Made by a program: the position numbers and the translations under genes. Source: JALZAA01 sp035938395 (GTDB lineage: Bacteria > Actinomycetota > Acidimicrobiia > IMCC26256 > JACDBD01). Taken from it: 39,906 nucleotides of DNA. Under the pieces are notes generated by a model. It ran no database searches. It worked only from the letters and a program-made list of their open reading frames with translations, and had not been told where the DNA came from. Numbering within the stretch: position 1 is the stretch's first letter; each line of letters starts with the position of its first letter. Location of the stretch: the NCBI GenBank assembly GCA_035938395.1, contig DASZGY010000066.1, positions 1 through 39,906 on the forward strand, written 5' to 3'. Below are positions 15,115 through 22,717 of the stretch, in pieces.

Positions 15115-15806
15115 TCGCCCACCGCACCCGGCCCGAGGTCCGCCGGAACGCTCTCGAGGTGGAGATGCGCGAGGAAGAATTGCCCGAGCGGGCCGATGCT
15201 GAACGCGAACGCGACCGTCCCGATCCCGACGTTGCCGCCCAGGACCCATCCGGCGGCGAGCGCGGTGAGCTCGAGCACGGTGCGGACGGCCCACAGCGGG
15301 AATCCCTTGGCGGCGAGACCCGTCATCAGGCCGTCGCGCGGCCCCGGACCGAGTCCGGCTCCGATGTAGAGCCCCATCCCGAGCCCGGTGACGAGGATCC
15401 CGACCACCAGCAACGGGATGCGGGCGGCGAGCAAGTCCGGCGCCGGCACCACGCGCAGCGCGAGGTCGATCACGAGACCGACGGTGAGGGTATTGAGGAC
15501 CGTGCCGAGACCGGGACGCTGCCGGAGTGGGATCCAGAACAGGAGGACGACGAGACCGACGAGGATCACGACCGTGCCCACGCTCAGACCCGTCTTGGCG
15601 GCGATGCCCTGGTGGAGCACGTCATAGGGGCTCACGCCGAGCCGCGCCTGCAGCGTCATCGCGATCCCGACGCCGAGAACGGGGATGCCGACGAGCAATT
15701 GCGGCAGCCGGCGGCGCAGCTCGCGCCACGTCGGGACCGTGACGACGTCGAGCGAGATGTCGCGTGCCGCGCGCCCGCCCATGGGCAGTTGACGGTACAC
15801 GTCCAT
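15111..15806 (-). CDS. YczE/YitT-type integral membrane protein
   Basis: The protein has 231 residues. About six hydrophobic helices are visible from residue 33 to 215. The segment GVSPYDVLHQGIAAKTGLSVG and the following GLGPGPRDGLMTGL repeat are the conserved re-entrant motifs of this family, which has no established biochemical role (YczE is implicated in surfactin production in Bacillus; YitT-like proteins are uncharacterised). The ATG at 15806 has a very strong AGGAGGAG site that overlaps the end of the upstream gene, and it ends overlapping the oxidoreductase start. Confidence 0.85.
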   Translation of the reverse strand: MDVYRQLPMGGRAARDISLDVVTVPTWRELRRRLPQLLVGIPVLGVGIAMTLQARLGVSPYDVLHQGIAAKTGLSVGTVVILVGLVVLLFWIPLRQRPGLGTVLNTLTVGLVIDLALRVVPAPDLLAARIPLLVVGILVTGLGMGLYIGAGLGPGPRDGLMTGLAAKGFPLWAVRTVLELTALAAGWVLGGNVGIGTVAFAFSIGPLGQFFLAHLHLESVPADLGPGAVGE

Positions 15807-15816
15807 CGCTCTCCTC

Positions 15817-16458
15817 CTAGACGCCATTACCCGCCGGCACGGCGCGCTCCGTCGTCCCGAACGGCTGCGGGACCGGCTGCACGCCGAGCGCCTGCGCGAG
15901 CGCGGCTGCGTGGCGGGCCTCGGCGCCACCCGCGCTCATGGCGGCGACGTTGAAGCTCTTGTCGGCGAACGTCCCCGTCGTCGACTGGTACGTGTCCGCG
16001 AGGATCGTCTCGACGTCGAAGGCGAGGCTCACTGCCGCAGCTTCGTCGCGCAGGCCGTCGAGTGAGGTCTGGACCCGCTGCATGAGGATCGGGTTCGGAT
16101 CGGTGAACGGCGCACCACCGAGGTCTCGCGTCGTTCCCTCGAACAACGCCGCGTGCTCCCGATGGTGTGATCGGAACGTGGCGGCGAGGTCGGCGACTGC
16201 CGGCGTCGTGAGGAGTCCCGAGTCGAGGGCGGTCGTGTACACGACGATCGCGACGGCCTCGACCGACGAAAACGTCCTGAGGATCGTCGCGTCTGCCTTC
16301 CGGCCGCCGGCGCCGCCCGAGCTGTCGGGCGATCGCTTGGTCGACCCACCGCCGATGCAGGCGGCCAGGACCGCGCCCATCGAGAGGGTCCCGCCGATCT
16401 GGAGGAACCGCCGCCGCGACAGGACATCGACGGGTTTGCGCACGGGTCGGCCCGTCAT
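15817..16458 (-). CDS. Tat-exported ferritin-like lipoprotein
   Basis: The protein has 213 residues. The twin-arginine signal SRRRFLQIGG (14-23) leads to the lipobox VLAAC (acylated Cys about residue 34). The mature part, after a Gly/Ser linker, is a four-helix bundle: SSVEAVAIVVYTTAL, FRSHHREHAALFE, FDVETILADTYQSTTG and GGAEARHAAALAQALG, with Glu and His at the spacing of ferritin-like di-iron sites. Exported ferritin-like proteins are common in actinobacteria, and the ligand (iron, or none) is undefined. The ATG overlaps the upstream ferritin-like gene as ATGA. Confidence 0.83.
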   Translation of the reverse strand: MTGRPVRKPVDVLSRRRFLQIGGTLSMGAVLAACIGGGSTKRSPDSSGGAGGRKADATILRTFSSVEAVAIVVYTTALDSGLLTTPAVADLAATFRSHHREHAALFEGTTRDLGGAPFTDPNPILMQRVQTSLDGLRDEAAAVSLAFDVETILADTYQSTTGTFADKSFNVAAMSAGGAEARHAAALAQALGVQPVPQPFGTTERAVPAGNGV

Positions 16459-16961
16459 GACGGGGCGGGGAACTGGTCGGGCCGGAACGCCTGGTCCTGG
16501 TTCTCGAAGACCGGGAACGTCTCCCCCGGCGGCTTGTGCAGGATGGCCGCGAGTACGACCGCGTGCTGCGACTCGACGGGGAGGATCGACGCCGACAACT
16601 GCAGAGCCTCCCTGGCCTCGAGGGAACCGAGCGCGAACAGGTAGGTCGAGGCGGCCTCGTTCTCGAGCGTGAGCGCGACGTCGATCGCGGCGCGCTCGTC
16701 GGGCGCGTTGCGTACCCGGGCCGCGAGCATGGTCGCGAGCCGGCGGTTCGGAGTGGTCGTGGCGCGGCTGCCGGCCAACGCTCCGAGCGCGGCGGCGTGT
16801 TCTTGGTGGTGCGCGGCGAAGGCGCTCATCGCGTCGACGGCGTCGGGCGTCGCGACCTTCCCGCTGTTCGAGAGGTCCGCGTACGCCTCAGCGAGCGCGA
16901 GCTCGACACTCTGTGCGAAGGCATTGATGCCCGCGTCGCCCGACGTGTTCGACCCGGCCAT
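16455..16961 (-). CDS. Ferritin-like protein
   Basis: The protein has 168 residues from the ATG at 16961; the frame is open further upstream, but there the translation is Arg/His noise and overlaps the divergent gene. Four helices carry SVELALAEAYADL, AAHHQEHAAAL, LENEAASTYLFAL and LPVESQHAVVLAAIL, the same di-iron-like Glu/His pattern as its exported neighbour but without any signal peptide, so it is cytoplasmic. Together with the next gene it looks like an inside/outside duplicated pair. First gene of the four-gene minus-strand operon. Confidence 0.8.
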   Translation of the reverse strand: MAGSNTSGDAGINAFAQSVELALAEAYADLSNSGKVATPDAVDAMSAFAAHHQEHAAALGALAGSRATTTPNRRLATMLAARVRNAPDERAAIDVALTLENEAASTYLFALGSLEAREALQLSASILPVESQHAVVLAAILHKPPGETFPVFENQDQAFRPDQFPAPS

Positions 16962-16990
16962 GCGGCCGCTCACCGTACAGGGGCGACTGA

Positions 16991-16996
16991 TACCGT
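16991..16996 (+). promoter_or_regulatory. Candidate -10 box of the dehydrogenase gene
   Basis: TACCGT, 10 bases before the ATG at 17007, so the leader would be only a few bases. Confidence 0.35.
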
Positions 16997-17006
16997 CACG
17001 AATCAC

Positions 17007-17891
17007 ATGAGAGTCGGATTCATCGGGCTCGGCGCCATGGGTCTGCCGATGGCACGCCACCTCGTGGACGCGCGTCACGACGTGACGGTGACCTCGCGGA
17101 GTCGGGGGCCGATCGACAAGGCGGTCGCGGCCGGCGCAATCGACGGCGGTACGCACGACGAGGTCGTGCGCGCGAGCGAGGTCACGATCATGTGCGTGCC
17201 GGCCTCCTCGGACGTCGTCGACGTGCTCGACGCCGCCACGCCGGCGCTGGGCGAAGGCAAGATCGTGGTCGACGCGTCGACGATCGATCCCGACGTCGAG
17301 CGCGCCCAGCACGAACGTGTCACGGCTACGGGGGCGCGCTACCTGGAGGCGCCGTTGTCGGGCGGCACGGTGGGCGCCGAGCAGGGCACGCTCACCCTGA
17401 TGGTGGGCGGCGACGCCGGCGTGCTCGCGGCCGCCCGCCCCGCGCTCGAGCCGTTCGCGGGAACGATCGTGCACGTCGGCGGGCCCGGCAGCGGCCAGAT
17501 CGTCAAGCTGTGCAACCAGCTGCTCTACGCGGCCCAGATGCTGGCGACCGCCGAGGCGACGACCGTGGCGGCGAAGGCCGGTGTCGACCTGCGGAAGCTG
17601 CACGAGGTCATCACGCACTCGACCGGCGACTGCAACGCGATTCGCACCCGCATCCCGTTCGAGGGTGTGGTGCCCGACGGTCCCGCGTCGAACGACTGGC
17701 GACCGGGCTTCATGACCGACCTCATGGCCAAGGACCTCGACCTCGCGATCGGGTTCGCGGCTCGTGCAGACACGCCCCTCTTCACGTCGGGGATCGTGCG
17801 ACAGCTGCTCTCCGCCGCCAGCGCCGCAGGCTACGGACGCGAGGACTTCTCGTCGGTCGGCAAGATCGTCCGCGAGCTCGGCGGAGTTTGA
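17007..17891 (+). CDS. 3-hydroxyisobutyrate dehydrogenase-family oxidoreductase
   Basis: The protein has 294 residues. The Rossmann motif is VGFIGLGAMGLPMARHLV at the start, the substrate motif is EAPLSGGTVGAEQGTLTLMVGG, and the catalytic Lys lies in IVKLCNQLL. The C-terminal all-helical domain ends with FSSVGKIVRELGGV. Enzymes of this family oxidise beta-hydroxy acids (3-hydroxyisobutyrate, tartronate semialdehyde, L-gulonate types) with NAD(P)+. The exact substrate is not readable. ATG at 17007 is chosen over the longer open frame, which runs antisense through the ferritin-like gene. It ends 7 bases before tRNA-Asn. Confidence 0.88.
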   Translation: MRVGFIGLGAMGLPMARHLVDARHDVTVTSRSRGPIDKAVAAGAIDGGTHDEVVRASEVTIMCVPASSDVVDVLDAATPALGEGKIVVDASTIDPDVERAQHERVTATGARYLEAPLSGGTVGAEQGTLTLMVGGDAGVLAAARPALEPFAGTIVHVGGPGSGQIVKLCNQLLYAAQMLATAEATTVAAKAGVDLRKLHEVITHSTGDCNAIRTRIPFEGVVPDGPASNDWRPGFMTDLMAKDLDLAIGFAARADTPLFTSGIVRQLLSAASAAGYGREDFSSVGKIVRELGGV

Positions 17892-17898
17892 GGTCCGG

Positions 17899-17971
17899 CT
17901 CCGGGGGCGGGACTCGAACCCGCAGCCATCGGCTTAACAGGCCGCTGCTCCACCAATTGAGCTACCCCGGA
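17899..17971 (-). tRNA. tRNA-Asn (anticodon GUU)
   Basis: A 73-nt cloverleaf: acceptor stem UCCGGGG/CCCCGGA, D-stem GCUC/GAGC, anticodon loop CUGUUAA, T-stem GCGGG/CCCGC, discriminator G, no encoded CCA. The anticodon is at 17936-17938. The 5' ten bases coincide with the end of the upstream HTH/LAGLIDADG-like gene, so the tRNA is likely cut from that transcript. Confidence 0.95.
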
Positions 17972-18612
17972 ATGGCGTCCGTCGATAGTAGAGCACGCAC
18001 GAGGCCCATGATCTGCCTGTGCGTCGTAGAATTGCAGTAGTAGACGTACGCGCAACCATGCTCGTGCTTGTTGTGACGAATGGTCGCGTCCGGCACCGCA
18101 CGGTGGGCTCGTCGGAACTGTCTCCGCGGCACTCCCGTCACGGTCGACCAGAACATCTCAGCGCGTTCCAGGTCGAGTCCCTCGTGCAGGTAGACACGCA
18201 CACGCAGCCGAGATGCGTCGACGTCGAAGAACTGGCGCAGCCACGCGCAGAAGAACCGGATCATCGCCGGATCCGTGTTCGCGAACTGCACGGTACCGTC
18301 GCCCTTCGCTCCCTCCCCGGCGTAGAGCGCGAGGCCGGCAACGAGAAACTCCTCGTCCGAGAGCGTGCCGATGCGTTCCAGCCCCACGCGGTTCAGCTCC
18401 TCGATCTGGCGAAGCTTCGCTTCGTGCGCGGGATGTGGACGCCGATGCGGGCCACGCAGCCGGAGGGTCGGCGTGAACGGCACGTCCCGGACCCACAGCG
18501 AGACCGACGACTTCGACACGCCCAGGATCTGTGCGATGTCGGCGAGCGTGCGATTCTGCGCGCGTAAGGCGCGCGCCTGCTCTTGTTCCTTGACCTTGCC
18601 CCGGTAGCCCAT
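17962..18612 (-). CDS. HTH / LAGLIDADG-like protein overlapping tRNA-Asn
   Basis: The protein has 216 residues. The N-terminus is a helix-turn-helix (ARALRAQNRTLADIAQILGVSKSSVSLWVRDV, about residues 13-45). The remainder has the pattern of LAGLIDADG homing-endonuclease-derived proteins: FLVAGLALYAGEGAKGDGTVQFANTDPAMIRFF, then the second strand/helix set and the RHNKHEHGCAYVYY segment. I recall this as a recurrent actinobacterial family of unknown role, possibly DNA-binding. ATG at 18612 is chosen. The last codons IPG and the stop TAG come from the first ten bases of tRNA-Asn, which suggests insertion or evolution next to the tRNA. Confidence 0.8.
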   Translation of the reverse strand: MGYRGKVKEQEQARALRAQNRTLADIAQILGVSKSSVSLWVRDVPFTPTLRLRGPHRRPHPAHEAKLRQIEELNRVGLERIGTLSDEEFLVAGLALYAGEGAKGDGTVQFANTDPAMIRFFCAWLRQFFDVDASRLRVRVYLHEGLDLERAEMFWSTVTGVPRRQFRRAHRAVPDATIRHNKHEHGCAYVYYCNSTTHRQIMGLVRALLSTDAIPG

Positions 18613-18726
18613 GGCTGCCGGCTCCCTTCCCCCTCGCGACCCGACGGGGGAAGTGCGACCGTGGTGGATGCTACCGAACGCGCGTTCGCCACACAACGAG
18701 ATGTGTACGAACGACTCCGCGCGCGG

Positions 18727-18732
18727 TACAAA
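18727..18732 (+). promoter_or_regulatory. Candidate -10 box of the small membrane protein gene
   Basis: TACAAA, 7 bases before the ATG at 18740; weaker than the others because the last base is A. Confidence 0.3.
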
Positions 18733-18739
18733 GCTCGAC

Positions 18740-18964
18740 ATGCGATTCCGTGTTGGACTTTTTGCCGGCTTCGCCGTCGGCTATTACCTCGGCTCCAAGG
18801 CGGGCCGCGAGCGCTACGAGCAGATCCGTCGCTGGATCGAGGACGCGCGACGGAGCCGACCGGCGGAGAAGGCGCAGGCGGCGGTCGAGCTCGGGCTCGA
18901 GCGGGTTCGCCAGAAGAGTGACGCGGTGACCGGGTCGACGAACGGACCGGGCGCCTCGCCCTAG
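18740..18964 (+). CDS. Small YtxH-like membrane protein
   Basis: The protein has 74 residues. One hydrophobic, Gly-rich segment (VGLFAGFAVGYYLGSKAG, residues 5-22) is followed by a charged helix RERYEQIRRWIEDAR and an Ala/Glu-rich tail, the profile of small YtxH-type membrane proteins. ATG at 18740 is chosen over the longer frame, which is antisense to the divergent gene. Function unknown. Confidence 0.65.
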   Translation: MRFRVGLFAGFAVGYYLGSKAGRERYEQIRRWIEDARRSRPAEKAQAAVELGLERVRQKSDAVTGSTNGPGASP

Positions 18965-19011
18965 CAACTCGCCGGCATCCGGGCGACAGTACCGGCGACG
19001 TCAGCCAACGA

Positions 19012-19326
19012 TCAGCGATCGTTCACGCCGGGGCAAACGCGTGGCCGACGTCCGGAAACCTCGGTCCTGCAGGATTGACCCCGATGGCGGCTCAGGCGGT
19101 TCCCCGATACCTGTTCGGCCAGGTACTCGCGCTCATCGGCCTCGGCGGCGGCAACGATCGCGCGCTCGCGAACGCCGAGGCCATCCTCGACGGACTGCAC
19201 GGTGCTCGCCAACAGGTCGACGCGCTCGAGGTTCGGATCGCACTTGTCGCACCCGCCAGGCTGCGCGGGGACTGGCCCGTCTCCCCCCCGGACGGTCCAG
19301 TCCCCCCGCCTCCTGTGATCCGCGTG
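19012..19326 (-). pseudogene. Coding-like remnant or small unknown gene after tRNA(CAU)
   Basis: This 375-base stretch without a recognised gene (18965-19339) contains, on the minus strand, a frame with protein-like composition: it includes GGCDKCDPNLERVDLLAS (a CxxC) and then an acidic-helical run ending around EADEREYLAEQVSGNRL. I find no good start codon upstream of the CxxC; a TTG at 19212 would give only 66 residues. It may be a decayed gene fragment, or chance. The opposite-strand frame at 19075 reads straight through the tRNA and is rejected. Confidence 0.3.
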
Positions 19327-19339
19327 GGCGCGTCCAACG

Positions 19340-19412
19340 TGGGGCCGGGAGGGGTCGAACCTCCGTCCAACCGATTATGAGTCGGCTGCTCTGACCGCTG
19401 AGCTACGGCCCC
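19340..19412 (-). tRNA. tRNA with anticodon CAU (probably Ile2, possibly elongator Met)
   Basis: A 73-nt cloverleaf: acceptor GGGGCCG/CGGCCCC, D-stem GCUC/GAGC, anticodon stem GCCGA/UCGGU with loop CUCAUAA, T-stem GGAGG/CCUCC, discriminator A. It is not the initiator, because the anticodon stem lacks the three consecutive G:C pairs and the acceptor end is paired. The core GCGACUCAUAAUCGnUUGG-like arrangement resembles E. coli tRNA-Ile2, whose C34 is turned to lysidine by TilS, so Ile is favoured. Anticodon at 19377-19379. Confidence 0.9.
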
Positions 19413-19446
19413 GCGCGCAATCTACGCGCGCCACCGCGCAAGGGGC

Positions 19447-20850
19447 TCAGGGCTCTTCGAGGTAGTCGCGCAGCCGCTGCGAGCGGGTGGGGTGACGCAG
19501 CTTGGCGAGCGTCTTCGACTCGATCTGGCGGATGCGCTCCCGGGTGACGCCGAACTCCTTGCCAACCTCTTCGAGCGTGCGCACCTGCCCGTCGTCGAGC
19601 CCGAACCGGAGCCGCACGACCTGCCGCTCGCGATCGTTGAGCTCCTCGAGCGCCTCGACGATCGCCTCGGTCAGCAGCGCGCGGGCGGCGGCGGTAGCGG
19701 GCGCGATCGCGGCGGGGTCCTCGACGAAGTCTCCGAGGAAGCTGTCGTCCTCCTCGCCCACCGGGGTCTCGAGCGACACCGGCTCCTGCGCGATGCGCTG
19801 GATCTCACGGACGCGATCAGGCGTCATCTCGACTTTGATCCCGACCTCTTCGACCGTCGGCTCGCGCCCGAGCTCCTGGAGCATCTGGCGCTGGATCCTC
19901 AGCACCTTGTTCATGGTCTCGACCATGTGGACGGGGATCCGAATCGTGCGGGCCTGATCGGCGATCGCGCGCGTGATCGCCTGACGGATCCACCACGTCG
20001 CGTAGGTCGAGAACTTGAAGCCCTTCGTGTAGTCGAACTTCTCGACGGCGCGGATCAGGCCGAGGTTGCCCTCCTGCACGAGGTCGAGCAGCGCCATGCC
20101 GCGACCGACGTAGCGCTTGGCGATCGAGACGACGAGACGCAGGTTGGCCTCGGTGAGCTGCCGCTTGGCGAGCTGACCGTCGACGGCGACGGCCTCGAGG
20201 CTGGCGTGCGCCTCCTCGGTGACGTTCGCTTCGAGCTCGAGACGCTCCGTCGCGTGGAGGCCGGCCTCGATGCGCTGCGCGAGCGTGACCTCCTGCTCGG
20301 CGGTGAGCAGCGGCACCTTCCCGATCTCCTTGAGGTACATGCGCACGGGGTCGAAACTGCCGCCGATCTCGCCGCGCTCGTGCCGCGCCGCGGGCTCGCC
20401 GAGCTTGCCGAGACGGGAGACTGGCTCCTTGGCGGCGGGCGCGGCGCCGGGACGGGTGACGACGCCGCTCGAGCGGCCTGACTCCGAGCTGCGCGCCCGG
20501 TGCGGGGGCCGGGCCTCGGGCGCGCCCCGGCGTTGATCCTCGCGTTCGAGCTCCTCCGCGATCTCGTCCACCACTTGGACGCCTTGCGCGCTGATCCCCG
20601 AGTAGATCGCGGCGAGCTCGGCGGTCTCCGGCTCGAGCCCGGGGAAAGCGGCGAAGATCTCGCCCGTGGTGACGAAGCCGCGCTCCTTGACCACGGCGAG
20701 CAGGCCTTCGACCCCGCCCTCCTGTCCACCGTCCTGGGGGACGCCGGCGGGCGCGTTCGACGCCGGAGCGGCGGGGGCCTCGTTCGGGCCACCGGCGCCG
20801 GTTCGATCGACCCCGTCGACGTGTCCCGCGTCTTCCGCGTGTCCCGTCAC
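19447..20850 (-). CDS. sigA: Principal RNA polymerase sigma factor (SigA/HrdB)
   Basis: The protein has 467 residues. Regions in order: an acidic/Pro-rich N-terminus with a 1.1-like segment; 1.2 (DPVRMYLKEIGKVPLLTAEQ); 2.1-2.4 (LVVSIAKRYVGRGMALLDLV through KGFKFSTYATWWIRQAITRA), with the standard promoter-melting aromatics; 3; and 4.2 (EVGKEFGVTRERIRQIESKT). These are the housekeeping-sigma hallmarks. GTG at 20850 is chosen because it overlaps the dnaG stop as GTGA; the longer frame to 20898 is antisense-like. dnaG-sigA adjacency is classical. It would recognise the TAnnnT promoters seen throughout this window. Confidence 0.96.
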   Translation of the reverse strand: MTGHAEDAGHVDGVDRTGAGGPNEAPAAPASNAPAGVPQDGGQEGGVEGLLAVVKERGFVTTGEIFAAFPGLEPETAELAAIYSGISAQGVQVVDEIAEELEREDQRRGAPEARPPHRARSSESGRSSGVVTRPGAAPAAKEPVSRLGKLGEPAARHERGEIGGSFDPVRMYLKEIGKVPLLTAEQEVTLAQRIEAGLHATERLELEANVTEEAHASLEAVAVDGQLAKRQLTEANLRLVVSIAKRYVGRGMALLDLVQEGNLGLIRAVEKFDYTKGFKFSTYATWWIRQAITRAIADQARTIRIPVHMVETMNKVLRIQRQMLQELGREPTVEEVGIKVEMTPDRVREIQRIAQEPVSLETPVGEEDDSFLGDFVEDPAAIAPATAAARALLTEAIVEALEELNDRERQVVRLRFGLDDGQVRTLEEVGKEFGVTRERIRQIESKTLAKLRHPTRSQRLRDYLEEP

Positions 20851-22670
20851 GTGCTGCTCCCGCGCACCTCTCTCGCGTCGGCTCGGGCGACCGCCCACCC
20901 TACCAACTGCTCGGCGTCATGACGTGCGGCTTCCCAGTCGCCGATCTCGCGATCGTGCGTCATCGCGGAGAGGAGCGTCTTGACCTCGCTGCCGCGCTCG
21001 TCGCCGTCGTGCAACATGCGCGCGAGGAGTCGTTGCGCGGCGGGTTCGACGGTGTTGGTCATCAGCCGGGCGCGCAGTGTCGCGAGCTCATCCTCGTCCT
21101 CGACTTCCGGAGGCTCTTCGTTGGCGAGCCGCTGGAGCAGCGCTCGCGTCGAGTCGTCGCTCGCGTCGAGCGCCTCTTGAAACGTGGCCGACTCGGCCAG
21201 CAACTCGAAGACGGACCGCGCGGCCGGATCGATGAACAAGGACGAGTCCAGCCAGTCGGCGACGAGCTCCGGGCTGTGGATCGCCCACCGCAGGACGTCG
21301 AGCTCACGCCGGTCGACCTGCATCGGCCGCGTGGGCGGCGGCGCATCGGTGTCGCCACCACGGCTCGACGCGCGCGCCGGACGACGGCGGGGCCCGGCTC
21401 GCACCGCGGCGCGCAGCTGGTCGGCGTCGATGTCGAGCATCCCGGCCAGCTTCATGACGTACTGGTCGCGCACGAGCTCGCTGGGATGCGACGCGATGAT
21501 GGCGGCGGCATCCTCGGCGGTGCGCGCCTTGCTCTCGAGCGTGCGCAGGTCGGCACCGGCGAGGAGGCGGTCGATCCGGAACTGGAGGAACGGCGCCGCC
21601 CGCTCGATCGCAGTCGTAAGCGCGCCGCGGTCGTCCTTCCAGAGGTCGCCGGGGTCACGACCGGCCGGCAGGTCGGCCACCTGGACCTGCACCTCGTAGG
21701 CCTGCTCCCACTGGTACCAGCGTTCGGCGGCGGCCTGGCCGGCGCTGTCGGCGTCGTACGCGAGCACGACCTTGCGGGCCAGGTTCTTGAGGATCTGGAA
21801 ATGCTCGTCGGCCAGCGCGGTGCCACACGTCGCGACGGCGTTGGGCGTGCCGGCGAGGGCGAACGCCATGACGTCGGTGTATCCCTCGCAGATCACGACC
21901 TCGCCGCGCGCCACGATCTCCCCCTTCGCCCAGTTGAGCCCGTAGAGCAACCGGCTCTTCTGATACAGGGGCGTGTCGGGCGAGTTCTTGTACTTCGGCA
22001 TCTGGTCGCCGAGCGCGCGACCCCCGAAGCCGGCCGGCTCACCCCTGGAGTCGTAGATCGGGAACATGAGCCGCGACCGGAACTGGTCCTGGAGCTTGTT
22101 GACGCGGTTGACGAACGCGAGGCCGGCCTCCTCGATGTCCTTGCGCTCGAACCCTTCACGCTGGAGGTGGACGCTCAGCGCGTCGTACGCGTCCGGTGCC
22201 CAACCGAGGTGGAAACGGCGGGCGGCGTCACCGTCGAAGTTCCTCGCCCGGAGGTGCTTGCGCCCCGGCCCGCCCTCCGGCGCCTCGACGAGCAGGCGGT
22301 GGTAGAACGCGATCGCGGCGCCGACGACCTCGCTGAGGCGCTCCTTGCGCTTGCGGTCCCTGCCGACGGCGACGTTGTCGTAGCGGAGCGTGATGCCGGC
22401 GCGCGCCGCCAGCCGTTCCACGGCCTCGACGAAGTCGAGGTGCTCGATCTCCCTGATGAACGTGATCGAGTCGCCGCTCTTCTGGCAGCCGAAGCAGTAG
22501 TACACGCCGAGCTCGGGATTGACCGAGAACGAGGGAGTCTTCTCGGTGTGGAACGGGCACAGGCCCATGAACCGGCGGCCGACGCGCTTGAGGGCGATGT
22601 GCTCCCCGGCCAGCGCTACCAGGTCGGTCGCCTCGCGGACCCGGGCGACGTCGTCGTCGAGGATGCCCAT
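20847..22670 (-). CDS. dnaG: DNA primase
   Basis: The protein has 607 residues. The N-terminal zinc-binding domain has C38, H41, C59 and C62 (the CHC2 pattern). The catalytic core has the Toprim motifs EGYTDVM (acidic Glu and the DxD-type Asp) and AYDADSAGQAAAERW. The C-terminal helicase-binding domain (about 440-607) is of the variable actinobacterial type. Primase makes RNA primers for lagging-strand synthesis. Coupled to sigA by a 4-nt overlap; preceded by its own -10 box. Confidence 0.96.
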   Translation of the reverse strand: MGILDDDVARVREATDLVALAGEHIALKRVGRRFMGLCPFHTEKTPSFSVNPELGVYYCFGCQKSGDSITFIREIEHLDFVEAVERLAARAGITLRYDNVAVGRDRKRKERLSEVVGAAIAFYHRLLVEAPEGGPGRKHLRARNFDGDAARRFHLGWAPDAYDALSVHLQREGFERKDIEEAGLAFVNRVNKLQDQFRSRLMFPIYDSRGEPAGFGGRALGDQMPKYKNSPDTPLYQKSRLLYGLNWAKGEIVARGEVVICEGYTDVMAFALAGTPNAVATCGTALADEHFQILKNLARKVVLAYDADSAGQAAAERWYQWEQAYEVQVQVADLPAGRDPGDLWKDDRGALTTAIERAAPFLQFRIDRLLAGADLRTLESKARTAEDAAAIIASHPSELVRDQYVMKLAGMLDIDADQLRAAVRAGPRRRPARASSRGGDTDAPPPTRPMQVDRRELDVLRWAIHSPELVADWLDSSLFIDPAARSVFELLAESATFQEALDASDDSTRALLQRLANEEPPEVEDEDELATLRARLMTNTVEPAAQRLLARMLHDGDERGSEVKTLLSAMTHDREIGDWEAARHDAEQLVGWAVARADAREVRGSST

Positions 22671-22678
22671 CGGGCGTC

Positions 22679-22684
22679 AGGTTA
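22679..22684 (-). promoter_or_regulatory. -10 box of a leaderless transcript (dnaG-sigA)
   Basis: TAACCT on the minus strand, 8 bases before the dnaG ATG at 22670. Confidence 0.5.
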
Positions 22685-22717
22685 CGACGGGGCGGGCGCA
22701 CCGCCGTGCCCCGCGCG

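Noticed and set aside
19075..19380. Plus-strand frame reading through the CAU tRNA
   Set aside because: Its C-terminus is the translated complement of the tRNA, so it is not a real gene end.
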